A stretch of DNA of 64,000 nt from Dallia pectoralis (lineage: Eukaryota; Chordata; Actinopteri; Esociformes; Umbridae). The notes beneath the pieces were generated by a model that worked only from the letters and a program-made list of their open reading frames with translations, was not told the DNA's origin and did no database searches. The translations under genes were made by a program, and so were the position numbers. Positions 56,793-64,000 of this stretch are shown here, piece after piece (the stretch's first letter is position 1; each line of letters starts with the position of its first letter). The DNA is taken from assembly GCA_029465975.1 (NCBI GenBank), contig CM055757.1:248001-312000 (forward strand). The letters are read 5' to 3'.

Positions 56793-58301
56793 TCACCATC
56801 CTCCATCTCGCGCAGCCGCATCAACGCGAGTGCCTCTGGGATTGTTGACCGAAAATCCATTGCGATTTCTGGCTTCACCGCGTGAATTGTCTTTTTGTCC
56901 ATTTGAATTATTTCTCAAGTCCGGTTCAGGGCAAGCCCGTACCCAATGGTCCATTGAACCACAACGTAAGCAAGCATTGCCGTTAGGGGGTCGGTAGGAG
57001 TTACCTCGTCCTCGAAATTGGCCCCGGCCCATGCCGCGTCTCACTCCACGCCCCCTCCTTTCATCGCTCCCAAAGTAGTTCATCTGGGCCATCTGCAGCT
57101 TATTGTCTCTCTTTAACCTTTCTTCCAACTTTCCGTGTTCCTGGCCTCGATAGACTCTTTCGGCGTGCTTTATGTGTGGCCAGACAGTAGCCATTCTTCC
57201 ATCGTCCAGTGAGACACAGTGTGTCCGGACATGACGTTCGATCTCTGGGAGGAGGCCCGCGACGAGTCTCATCTTACACTGTTGTTCCCAGGCTGAGTCT
57301 CCGTCCCCGTCCGGTCTTCTCCCCATCCCGCTGTGCAGCTCAAACTCTCGTTCAAGACGATTTCTGAAGTCTGCAACACTTTCATCTTTCTTTTGTTTAC
57401 AGTCTGAAATCTTCTCCCAACGCATCTTCCTTGGAAAATGTGCAATAACTCGTTCACACAATTTCGTGACTGCCTCTTGATAAACCGAATCTCCCCGGCT
57501 GTCGTAGGTTCTGGGAGGCATGTCAGCTGGCCAGTCGCCTTTTACACGGCTCCACCTTAGCAGTAGATTTCGCATCATTAGCATCTCGATCTCAGCCATG
57601 TTTGGCTTGTACTGGTCAATTATCTGGCGGAAAACTCTGGTGAATTCTTCACCACCGTCTTGCTCTGGGTCTGGTAGGGAAGCGGCCACGTCTCTCAGAT
57701 CTGCCGGTGACCATGGGCGGTACACAAGGATGGTAGCTGGATTGTCGTATTCACCTCCAGCCATTGGGTTAGCAACTTCCACCATTGGAAGCTGTTTGGC
57801 CGGTAACCCCTCTAGCAGTGTCTTTCGTTTTGAACTTCTTGTCCCGCTTGAAACGGGGGAAGACGGTCTCGGCATGTCTTCCTCCAGGGCAGCACTCGCT
57901 TCCTCCAGAGCAGCCCGCGAGATGGTAGGGCGGGGACGACAGGAGAGAGCGTCCAACTCGTCATCAAGCCTGGTGACAGATGCTAAGACACACTGATTAG
58001 TAGTCGCTTTGTTCTTCTGCCTCTCTCTAAGCGACGTCTCCTCTTTCCACATACTAAACGCCTTCCAATCTACTTTGCGTTTACCAGATTGCATTTTTAA
58101 TTTTACCGTCCTCATAATCCTGTAATTTGCTCCTAACTCGCTTATTTGGCGAGGACTAAAACTCCCATTATCTGGAAATCCTAATTTTGACCATAAATCT
58201 AATTGGTTGCAGGCCCAATCATCATATTTGTCAACCATTATTTTTGCGGGACCCTCCTTTGGGCGAGGAACCGCATTGGATTTACTATAAGACTTTCCCA
58301 T
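56793..58301 (-). CDS. gag: gag polyprotein
   Basis: 502 aa, intact. MGKSYSKS gives an N-myristoylation-type start (Gly2). The matrix-like N terminus is basic, the middle is Pro/Ser-rich, and a capsid-like alpha-helical region follows. Near the C terminus an RGRGVRRGMGRGQFRGRG-type basic/Gly stretch precedes a single zinc knuckle, CLRCGSMDHWVRAC (CX2CX4HX4C), as in gammaretroviruses. It ends TGA at 56793-56795, after which the pol frame continues without shift. It forms the virion core and packages RNA. Confidence 0.92.
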   Translation of the reverse strand: MGKSYSKSNAVPRPKEGPAKIMVDKYDDWACNQLDLWSKLGFPDNGSFSPRQISELGANYRIMRTVKLKMQSGKRKVDWKAFSMWKEETSLRERQKNKATTNQCVLASVTRLDDELDALSCRPRPTISRAALEEASAALEEDMPRPSSPVSSGTRSSKRKTLLEGLPAKQLPMVEVANPMAGGEYDNPATILVYRPWSPADLRDVAASLPDPEQDGGEEFTRVFRQIIDQYKPNMAEIEMLMMRNLLLRWSRVKGDWPADMPPRTYDSRGDSVYQEAVTKLCERVIAHFPRKMRWEKISDCKQKKDESVADFRNRLEREFELHSGMGRRPDGDGDSAWEQQCKMRLVAGLLPEIERHVRTHCVSLDDGRMATVWPHIKHAERVYRGQEHGKLEERLKRDNKLQMAQMNYFGSDERRGRGVRRGMGRGQFRGRGNSYRPPNGNACLRCGSMDHWVRACPEPDLRNNSNGQKDNSRGEARNRNGFSVNNPRGTRVDAAARDGGW

Positions 58302-58926
58302 GGTTAAGGAAAATTAAAACCTTGAAAATAAATTTTGGTAAAAAAATGATCTGTCCAACAAGATCTGTAATTAAAAGCGTAGCGTAAATTAATTACTACC
58401 ACCTGGTGGTACCTATCAAATAGGATTTAAGTCTCAATCAAATGAAGAAAGAGAATGATCTGTCCAACAGAATTTGTAATTAATGAACGCAACCACCTAG
58501 TGGTACCTATCAAATAGGATTTTTAGTCTCAATCAAATCAGCCCAGCGCTGTTTGACAAACTCGTCAGTTTCTTAGTGAGACCGGTCTCTGAGACCTTTG
58601 AGAAATCCACCTAGTAGATTTGGTGACCTGTAGAACAGATAAAAAAATTAGTAACGATCTGCCTAGCAGATCTGTAATTAACAAGCCTATATTATGCCAA
58701 TTACAACCACCTAGTGGATTTTTTGTGATCTGTAGAACAGATCAGATTATGGGCCTGGCCCTTTTAATCTATCAACTGTATACAAACTGTACACGTTCTT
58801 ACCGTCTGAAATTCAGTATGTATTTGGTCCTCTAGGTTCAAATTCTGTCCTGAATCACTTATCCTCCTTCAAAGATGGTCCTGGAAGTAGCCTTCTCTGG
58901 AGAAAATATGGATTACTTAAGAACGA
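58302..58926 (-). other. 5' leader of the retrovirus with direct repeats
   Basis: About 640 bp between primer site and gag ATG, no ORF of note. It probably carries the packaging signal. Three related blocks (+ strand 58348-58440, 58457-58541, 58656-58725) share GATCTGYCYARCAG, TCTGTAATTAA and a palindromic ACCACCTRGTGG; the first two also share TACCTATCAAATAGGATTT. Confidence 0.75.
58348..58725 (-). repeat. Leader tandem repeats, about 2.5 copies
   Basis: Each block contains a CCACCTRGTGG palindrome, able to form a short hairpin in the genomic RNA. Could be part of a dimerisation or packaging structure (inference). Confidence 0.75.
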
Positions 58927-58940
58927 CGGACGAGCCCCCA
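58927..58940 (-). promoter_or_regulatory. Primer-binding site, tRNA-Pro-like
   Basis: Minus strand TGGGGGCTCGTCCG, two bases after the 5' LTR end. It matches the first 14 bases of the tRNA-Pro site used by murine leukaemia-type viruses and then diverges. Confidence 0.85.
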
Positions 58941-58942
58941 AG

Positions 58943-59563
58943 TGTTATGGAATTATTTCTAATACCACGTAATTAATGTTACTATACCTATGTCTCTAGA
59001 ATAACATTAAGCAAATACACACTGAACTCAGACTCGAAATAAGAACAGACAAGAGTATCTCTCAAGTTAACTCTAACAGTTTAATTGATAGATGAGGAAA
59101 ACCTTAACACACGCGCTCACGGTAACAATGCGGTGGCAGGTTATTTCCTAACTAATATGAAGACCAGTGCAGTTTATATATGCTTGATAACGTACACACT
59201 TCCATGCAAACTTAAACAATACTTGAAGGAGAACAGATGGGGCCGTCAGATAATCTCAACAAACTATACAGTATGATATGGGTGACGTATAGAGCTGTCA
59301 TAAAACCCGAGGTTCACTCCCCAGTCAAGCACAGGGAAGGCCTGGTACATATCCTTTTATGGTGAAACCCATACAGTTGCTTTGACAGTCCATCACAGAT
59401 AAGGTAATCAGGACATCCATTTCTAGCATTGGGCCCCTCTTAAGACATACAGATGTCATCCCTATTTCCTCCCCAGGCCTCACTAACATACACATCTTCT
59501 ATCACATGTTTATCTACACTATTTTCTGAACTTTACAGCTGACATGTAGAATAATCCACAACA
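58943..59563 (-). repeat. 5' LTR of the retrovirus
   Basis: 621 bp; TATATAAA at 59173-59180, ATTAAA at 59080-59085. Drives transcription leftward, against the U2 array. Confidence 0.93.
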
Positions 59564-59822
59564 AAGGACTTGAAGGACTTGGGTGGGGATGGGGTGTGTT
59601 GGTGTGTTTTGGGTGGTTTTGTTGTTGGTGAAGGGGTATGTGGGGGTTGAAGGGTGTGGGGGCGGTTTTGGGTGTAAAGGGTGGTTTTTGGGGGAAGTGG
59701 TGTTTTTTTTCTGGTGGTTCTTGATGTGGGTGTTTTGTGTTTGTGGGGTTCCAAGGAGTGCCCGGTGTGGGCCACTGTATGTTTATGTAAACGTCTTTGT
59801 GGGAATAAAAACCGTTAACAAT
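59564..59822 (+). mobile_element. E16 right part: 3' UTR
   Basis: Begins with the AAGG duplicate and continues the E16 3' UTR. GCCC-GGTGT-GGGC hairpin near 59760-59772, AATAAA at 59804-59809, ending GTTAACAAT at U2. Confidence 0.85.
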
Positions 59823-59970
59823 CTGTTCTTATCAGTTTAATATCTGATATGTCCCCCATCGGGGGACTATACATATTAAATGGATTTTTCCAACGGAGTC
59901 GGAAGCGGGGCTTGCTCCGTCCGCTCCACGCATCGACTCGGTATTGCAGTACCTCCGAGAACGGTGCACC
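59823..59970 (+). ncRNA. U2 snRNA gene 3' fragment 14
   Basis: 148 bp; two bases missing after the Sm region (CCAACGGAGTC instead of CCAACAGGGAGTC). Last U2 fragment in the window. Confidence 0.92.
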
Positions 59971-60437
59971 ATCGTTTGACCTGTCAAAAACAACAACAAA
60001 AAGAGGGAACACAAGTGGTGACCTAGTAGCCGAGAGAGGTGAGTATCCACGTAGGTAAATGCGTATCCCTAGTAGCAAGAGGATGATAATAACAACTGTG
60101 TGCACTTTTTTCCCCGTCCTGTCATTTGCTCCACGACCTGTGTTCTGTGTGGAATTTTTTCCCTCCGTTTTACTTAAAAAAAAAAAAATAAATAAATAAA
60201 AATTGATTTTGGTTAAATCACTGTGACTGTGTGTGACTGTATGTGCCCAGTCTCTCACTCAATGACTTGACTAGTCACTCAACTAACTAGTCACCAACTC
60301 ACTCATGCCCTCATTTGTTCATTCACTCACTCACTCACAAATCCACGAGGCCTGTGTCTGGCACTGAACGAGTGTTTCTCGACCCCTTCACTTTGTCCGA
60401 AATCAAAACTCTGCTTTCTCTTCAATTTACGCACAAG
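59971..60437 (+). repeat. U2 spacer S14
   Basis: Short 3'-box type without the AGCCACAACA insertion, with AAAAGAGGG. A/T tract 60176-60204, very short TG array, an extra CTCA unit in the CACTCACTCACT region. Ends GCACAAG. Confidence 0.8.
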
Positions 60438-60508
60438 CTAGTTGCGGTTTGGAGTGTGTGTAGAGTTTTGTGGAGGGAGTTGGGAGAGTGGCGCCGTTTT
60501 TCTTTTTT

Positions 60509-60618
60509 CACCTGTTGTCGTGCGGTGTATGGGGCACAGGTGGAGGGGATCACGGTTTGGGTATTTTTGGTTTTGGATTAGGGCATTTTCTGCCATTTTT
60601 GTTTGGCGCGACGTGCGC
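60509..60618 (+). other. 5' UTR structured element of E17
   Basis: Stem-loop 1 (60509-60542) pairs CACCTGT with ACAGGTG; GGGC-ATTTTCT-GCC mini-stem; mini-hairpin at 60606-60618. Confidence 0.55.
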
Positions 60619-60701
60619 CTTTATTTAGTTTCTCTTTTCGCCTTGGTTGTTCATTTTTGTTTTTGTTTAGGCCTGGTGCGTGGCCGTGTATAGGCAGCAC
60701 C

Positions 60702-60903
60702 ATGGCGGCTGGGCTGGGGAAGGGGATGAAAAACACCCTCCAGTTCCAATGGAAGGGAGCAGCGGGGGAGATCTGGAGCCGGGAGCAATTCGCCCGGATC
60801 ATGCTGCTTGGTACGTTGGAGGTGACCCCAGTGACGGTGAAGGGCCTCCAGGGGAACCTGAGGACAAATTCGTTCGAGATCACGTTCTTCAGGGAGGAGG
60901 ACA
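60702..60903 (+). pseudogene. ORF1 of E17, N-terminal fragment
   Basis: MAAGLGKGMKNTLQFQWKGAAGEIW leads into the first half of a single N-terminal domain (SFEITFFREED). The reading frame then passes into the C/G run and spacer DNA, so everything after about residue 67 is not ORF1. The close ATG-to-MKNT spacing resembles E15, not the two-domain copies. (The opening is longer than shown; key residues are LQFQW and FEITFF.). Confidence 0.78.
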
Positions 60904-60926
60904 GCCCCCCGGGGCCCCCCGGGGGA

Positions 60927-61260
60927 CTGTGTGCACTTTTTTCCCCGTCCTGTCATTTGCTCAACGACCTGTGTTCTGTGTGGAATTTTTTCCCTCCGTT
61001 TTACTTAAAAAAAAAAAATTTGATTTTGGTTAAATCACTGTGTCTGTGTGTGACTGTGTGTGACTGTGTGTGCCCAGTCTCTCACTCGGTGACTTGACTA
61101 GTCACTCAACTAACTAGTCACCAACTCACTCATGCCCTCATTTGTTCATTCACTCACTCACAAATCCACGAGGCCTGTGCCTGGCACTGAACGAATTTTT
61201 CTCGACCCCTTAACTTTGTCCGAAATCAAAACTCTGGTTTCTCTTCAATTTACGCACAAA
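60927..61260 (+). repeat. U2 spacer S15, 3' part only
   Basis: Begins at CTGTGTGCAC in mid-spacer. It lacks the U2 fragment and 3' box but keeps the A run, TG array, PSE-like motif (CTTAACTTTGTCCGAAATCA, one change) and ACGCACAA end. Confidence 0.8.
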
Positions 61261-61305
61261 ATAGTTGCGGCTCGGAGTGTTGGCAGAGTGGAGTGGTTTG
61301 GAGAA

Positions 61306-62270
61306 CATTTTGTATTTGGCATACATCTACCCACTGCCTGCGTGTCTGAGACGACCTCTTGTTAGGTTGGTGTTCCAGTTCATGTGGGGTAGCAGGTACG
61401 AGTGGGTCGCCAGGGCGCGCATGCGATGCCCCATCGGGGAGGGAGGTAGGGGGGTACCACATTTCCCCCTTAAGCTCGACTCGGTCTTCGTGTCTTTCTT
61501 GCTGTCGGAGCTCGCTCGTCCGGTGATACACCCGTCCGGTTACCTCCTGCGGGTGTTCTTCTCCTATCAGGCGAAGCGTAATGGTGTGGTCCAACACGGG
61601 TCCTCGGGCAGAACAGCTGCCGTGGCACTTCGGTCACGCGGCCAAGTGGCTACGAGCACACCCCGAGGTTGAAGTTGCCCGAGTAGGTTTGGACCACAGG
61701 CACCTGTACGAGGAGGTCAGAAGGGGGTGTGTCCGGGACCCGTAGTGGGCATCTCGGCTGTGGTCTGGGAGGGAGTGCAGGTGAAGGGCCTAGACAATAG
61801 GCTCAAGGACCTGAACTGGCTATGCCTCCACAAGTCCTTGCCGGTGCGCTCTACCATGTACCGGCATGGCTTGTCGCGATCCCGACCTGTCCGAGACAGA
61901 CGTGTGGGACTGTGCTGTCACGCGTTTTGGGACTGTGCTGTCGCCGGGGTGGTATGGGCAAGGGCACAGGGTTTGCTAGGTAGGGTGAATGGGGGGTTTT
62001 GTTTTGACTTGGGCACGGGTAGAGAAAGGTGTAGGAGGTGTGCTGGGCACGGATAGGGACATGCTGCTGCTCTGGATGATCATCAGCCTCTTTAAACAAG
62101 GGCTGTGGGACGCCAGACAGCAGCTAGTAAAGACAGGGAGAGATTTAGGAGTGGAGGGAATTGTGAGGAGGGTGGAAGGGGATTTGAAGGCTAGGATGAG
62201 GAGGGAGGAGAGGAAGTGGGGACAGCATGCAGCTAGGGAGAGGTGGAAAGGGGGATTAGGGCTAGTGTGA
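61306..62270 (+). pseudogene. ORF2 of E18, C-terminal fragment
   Basis: Starts at YLAYIYPLPACLRRPLV, homologous to the end of ORF2 in E2/E4. Frame changes near 61575, 61725 and 61890 scramble the middle; the cysteine-histidine cluster is degraded (RRVGLCCHAFWDC). From 61989 the last frame is open to the stop at 62270 with the tail RWKGGLGLV. Confidence 0.85.
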
Positions 62271-62746
62271 GCGAACAGTTGGAAGGTTAGGATTAGGTGA
62301 TAGGGAAAGGTTGTAGGTTAAGGAAGGCTAGGGCCAAGTTGAGGGTTTGAGAGTGAGTGAGAATGGGGGTGGGACGATGCTCCCCTGTGTTTTTGTTTTG
62401 GTATTGTGTGTTGGTTTGGTTCTGCCATTGGAAACATGTTTTTTCTTTGGTTTGTTTTTTTTCTGGCAAATTTTAATAAATGAGGCATAGGTCGACTGCA
62501 TTGCTGGTGGGATTGGTGGTGGGAATTTAAATTATTGCAAAGTAACGGCAATTGTATTATTTAACTCTGCTGCCTATTTGGAGAAGACCTGTAGTTACAG
62601 TTAAGTGCAATGTCGAGCCTTTAGTGAATGTTTTCTTTGACTGGATTTGGTTTTGTTTTCAGCATATGGTGTCATGATTTAGATGGGCTGAAGGTGGGAT
62701 TGGTGGTGGGTTTTGGATTGGATTGGATTGTGAATGTTTGTATGCA
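62271..62746 (+). other. 3' UTR remnant of E18
   Basis: About 475 bp; GGTGGGACGATGCTCCCCTG block as in E2/E4, AATAAA at 62474-62479 and two GGTGGGATTGGTGGTGGG blocks (about 62505 and 62693). The terminal TTTAATCATCAT is not present before the join to spacer sequence. Confidence 0.7.
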
Positions 62747-63078
62747 GAGGATGATAATAATAACTGTGTGGACTTTTTTCCCCGTCCTGTCATTTGCTCA
62801 ACGACCTGCGTTCTGTGTGGAATTTTTTCCCTCCGTTTTACTTAAAAAAAAAAATCGATTTTGGTTTAATCACTGTGTGTGTGTGACTGTGTGTGCCCAG
62901 TCTCTCACTCAGTGACTTGACTAGTCACTCAACTAACTAGTCACTAACTCACTCATGCCCTCATTTGTTCATTCACTCACTCACAAATCCACGAGGCCTG
63001 TGCCTGGAACTGAACGAGTGTTTCTCGACCCCTTAACTTTGTCTGAAATCAAAACTCTGGTTTCTCTTCAATTTACGC
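62747..63078 (+). repeat. U2 spacer S16, 3' part only (array end)
   Basis: Starts AGGATGATAATAATAACTG and keeps A run, TG array and a PSE-like motif (CTTAACTTTGTCTGAAATCA). It ends at TTTACGC, after which unrelated DNA begins, so this is the right boundary of the array. Confidence 0.8.
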
Positions 63079-63670
63079 CACTAGTGGGCAGTGAGGAGCG
63101 CCAGTGTTTCTTGTCTTTTTTTCCCTCCTTTTCTTCATCTGTCATTTTCTCCCTCCTTTTTTTCCACATCTGCTTTTCTTCCTTCGAAGGATCTTGGTGC
63201 TGTGCCAGTAACAGTGGCTTGACCGCGGCTGGCACAGTCTCCCTTATCCACGGACAAGGCCGGGAAAGGAAGGACCAGGGAGGGGGAAAGGTAACAGTGG
63301 CTTGACCGCGGCTTTTCCCTAGACTCATCAGTCCACGGACAACCCAGGACCTCCGGAAGAACGGGAGAAGGGACGATAGGCCCAGAGAAACCAGACCAGG
63401 AGTTGGAGCAGCGGCTTGAGACGCCTTCAGACCCCAGGGACCGGAATCAACCAAGCCAGGACTCCAAATCGCAGATCATCTGAAGACAAGCGGAGTCCTG
63501 AGATGCCTTAAAATTTCCTCCCAAAGGAAAGTTATTCTTTTTCTTTCTATATATAACTCTTTATTTTCCTATTATCACAACCTACCTTTTTCATTCATAA
63601 CTGAAAGTAACCATACCCCCCCTCCCCCTCTCCACCTCCCCTACCCCACAGCCCATCACACGCAGGAAAC
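63079..63670 (+). other. Non-array region upstream of the terminal ORF1-like frame
   Basis: 592 bp without U2 or Keno-like sequence. A pyrimidine-rich block (63110-63180), tandem 83-bp repeats (63209-63374) and a second pyrimidine-rich block (63527-63655). It looks like the 5' UTR of another retroelement with promoter-type tandem repeats, but no family is recognised. Confidence 0.5.
63209..63374 (+). repeat. Two 83-bp tandem repeats
   Basis: TAACAGTGGCTTGACCGCGG starts at 63209 and again at 63292. Both units contain TCCACGGACAA and GGGA(G)AAGG-type ends and differ internally. Around the first unit CTGTGCC (63199) can pair with GGCACAG (63231). Confidence 0.7.
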
Positions 63671-64000
63671 ATGGACACCGGAAATATGATACGAAGACAC
63701 AATGCTGTTAGGATGATCCAACTCAGAATTGAAGGACAACCATCACTACAAAGACTGGAGTTCAGCAGAGCAGTCATCCAGAGAGGGCTAGGCTTTACCC
63801 CTTGGGACCTTAATTGTTTGTTTAAGCTGCCGGGCCCACGAGATATTTTTGAGATCAGTTTCAAGACACCAGAACTACCTGTTGAATTTTGGCAAAATAC
63901 CAGTGAAGATAGACACAGATCACTTTTCGACAAATTCCACACTGAACCAATTACAGAACCAGAACGTAAATCGGTTACCATTATCTTTTACAATGAAACA
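63671..64000 (+). CDS. N-terminal part of another ORF1/ZCCHC3-like protein, open at the window end
   Basis: Open for 110 codons from the ATG at 63671 (MDTGNMIRRHNAV) with no stop before the edge. FTPWDLNCLFKLPG, FEISFKTPELPVEFW and VTIIFYNET follow the pattern of the RRM-like start of Tx1/L1-type ORF1 and ZCCHC3-like gag proteins (a FxISF strand, then VTIxFYNE where the others have VTVHMYD). No zinc knuckle is reached. It is not close to any ORF1 in the array and its codon usage is more A/T-rich, so it probably belongs to a different element next to the array. It could also be a host ZCCHC3-like gene. Confidence 0.5.
   Translation, partial: MDTGNMIRRHNAVRMIQLRIEGQPSLQRLEFSRAVIQRGLGFTPWDLNCLFKLPGPRDIFEISFKTPELPVEFWQNTSEDRHRSLFDKFHTEPITEPERKSVTIIFYNET

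Larger units (their letters stand above)
49835..59563 (-). mobile_element. Class I endogenous retrovirus, nearly complete, antisense to the array
   Basis: 9.73 kb with two 621-bp LTRs, primer-binding site, gag, pol and env in the order expected for a simple retrovirus on the minus strand. tRNA-Pro-like primer site, gag and pol in the same frame separated by one stop, CXXC in SU and CX6CC in TM all point to a gammaretrovirus-like fish or amphibian ERV. Pol and env each carry a frame break, so this copy is not replication-competent as read. Confidence 0.95.
60438..60926 (+). mobile_element. E17: 5' fragment of an element
   Basis: 5' UTR plus the first ~70 codons of ORF1. It then breaks at a C/G run (AGCCCCCCGGGGCCCCCCGG, 60903-60922) and joins directly to spacer sequence (CTGTGTGCAC). 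No 3' end and no U2 fragment follow. Confidence 0.85.
61261..62746 (+). mobile_element. E18: internally deleted class A element
   Basis: About 45 bp of 5' end (TAGTTGCGGCTCGGAGTGTTGGC) — shown here as TAGTTGCGGC / TCGGAGTG — join straight to the 3' third of ORF2 at ATTTTGTATTTGG. A 3' UTR follows and breaks into spacer DNA at AGGATGATAATAA. ORF1, endonuclease, most of RT and the U2 boundary are missing. Confidence 0.85.

Noticed and set aside
59085..59276. 63-codon ORF repeated in both LTRs
   Set aside because: It lies on the strand opposite to viral transcription and is the same LTR sequence twice; no evidence of a protein.
49835..59563. Lentivirus, spumavirus or betaretrovirus assignment
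   Set aside because: No accessory genes, tRNA-Pro-type primer site, same-frame gag-pol, single knuckle and CX6CC TM fit class I gamma-like elements better.
60903..60926. Transcription terminator
   Set aside because: The C/G palindromic run lies at a deletion junction and has no T tract or context of a terminator.

Overview
The window is eukaryotic repeat DNA, almost certainly from a fish or another non-mammalian vertebrate. About 62.8 kb is a head-to-tail array in which non-LTR retrotransposons sit in U2 snRNA genes. The anchor is a U2 3' portion (canonical nt 40 to the end, about 150 bp) that occurs 14 times in the + orientation. It is followed by a roughly 500 bp spacer with a 3'-box-like tract, an A run, a TG-rich microsatellite and a PSE-like motif, and then by the 5' end of a retroelement that runs to the next U2 fragment. 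Target site, ORF1 with three CCHC knuckles, and ORF2 with an APE-type endonuclease and YADD reverse transcriptase all match the U2-specific Keno-like elements of the Tx1 clade.

I number the element copies E1 to E18. Only E2 (1746-6785), E4 (9490-14999), E12 (35324-40967) and the fragment E18 carry ORF2. The others are about 2 to 2.4 kb ORF1-only elements. The best is E11 (33013-35321), which keeps an uninterrupted 607-aa ORF1 with a duplicated N-terminal domain. Two classes of 3' tail (TTTAATCATCAT in E2, E4 and E14; TTTAACAAT or a near match in E12 and the remaining ORF1-only copies) suggest which autonomous element can mobilise which ORF1-only element. E12 lies directly behind E11, and E15 directly behind E14, with only a CT dinucleotide between them, so the site was reused. 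The first ~39 nt of U2 are absent everywhere. Upstream of each 5' UTR the spacer stops at the same ACGCACAAG, so the U2 promoter region abuts the retroelement.

All 5' UTRs with an intact start share a stem-loop with a constant apical sequence and a covarying stem, followed by a GCGC-GACGT-GCGC mini-hairpin. Class B 3' UTRs share a GCCC-loop-GGGC hairpin. Units have been duplicated (E5/E7, E6/E11, E8/E9/E10).

At 49835-59563 a class I (gammaretrovirus-like) endogenous retrovirus lies antisense inside the 3' part of E16. It has 621-bp LTRs with one visible difference, an AAGG target duplication, a tRNA-Pro-like primer site, gag, pol and env, with breaks in pol and env. A 62-bp piece of the same LTR lies at 48780-48841. 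Beyond 63079 the array ends, and an unrelated 5' region leads into a new ORF1-like coding region that is open at the window edge.

Many ORFs are broken by one-base gains or losses in G, C or T runs, so some breaks may be assembly errors rather than mutations.
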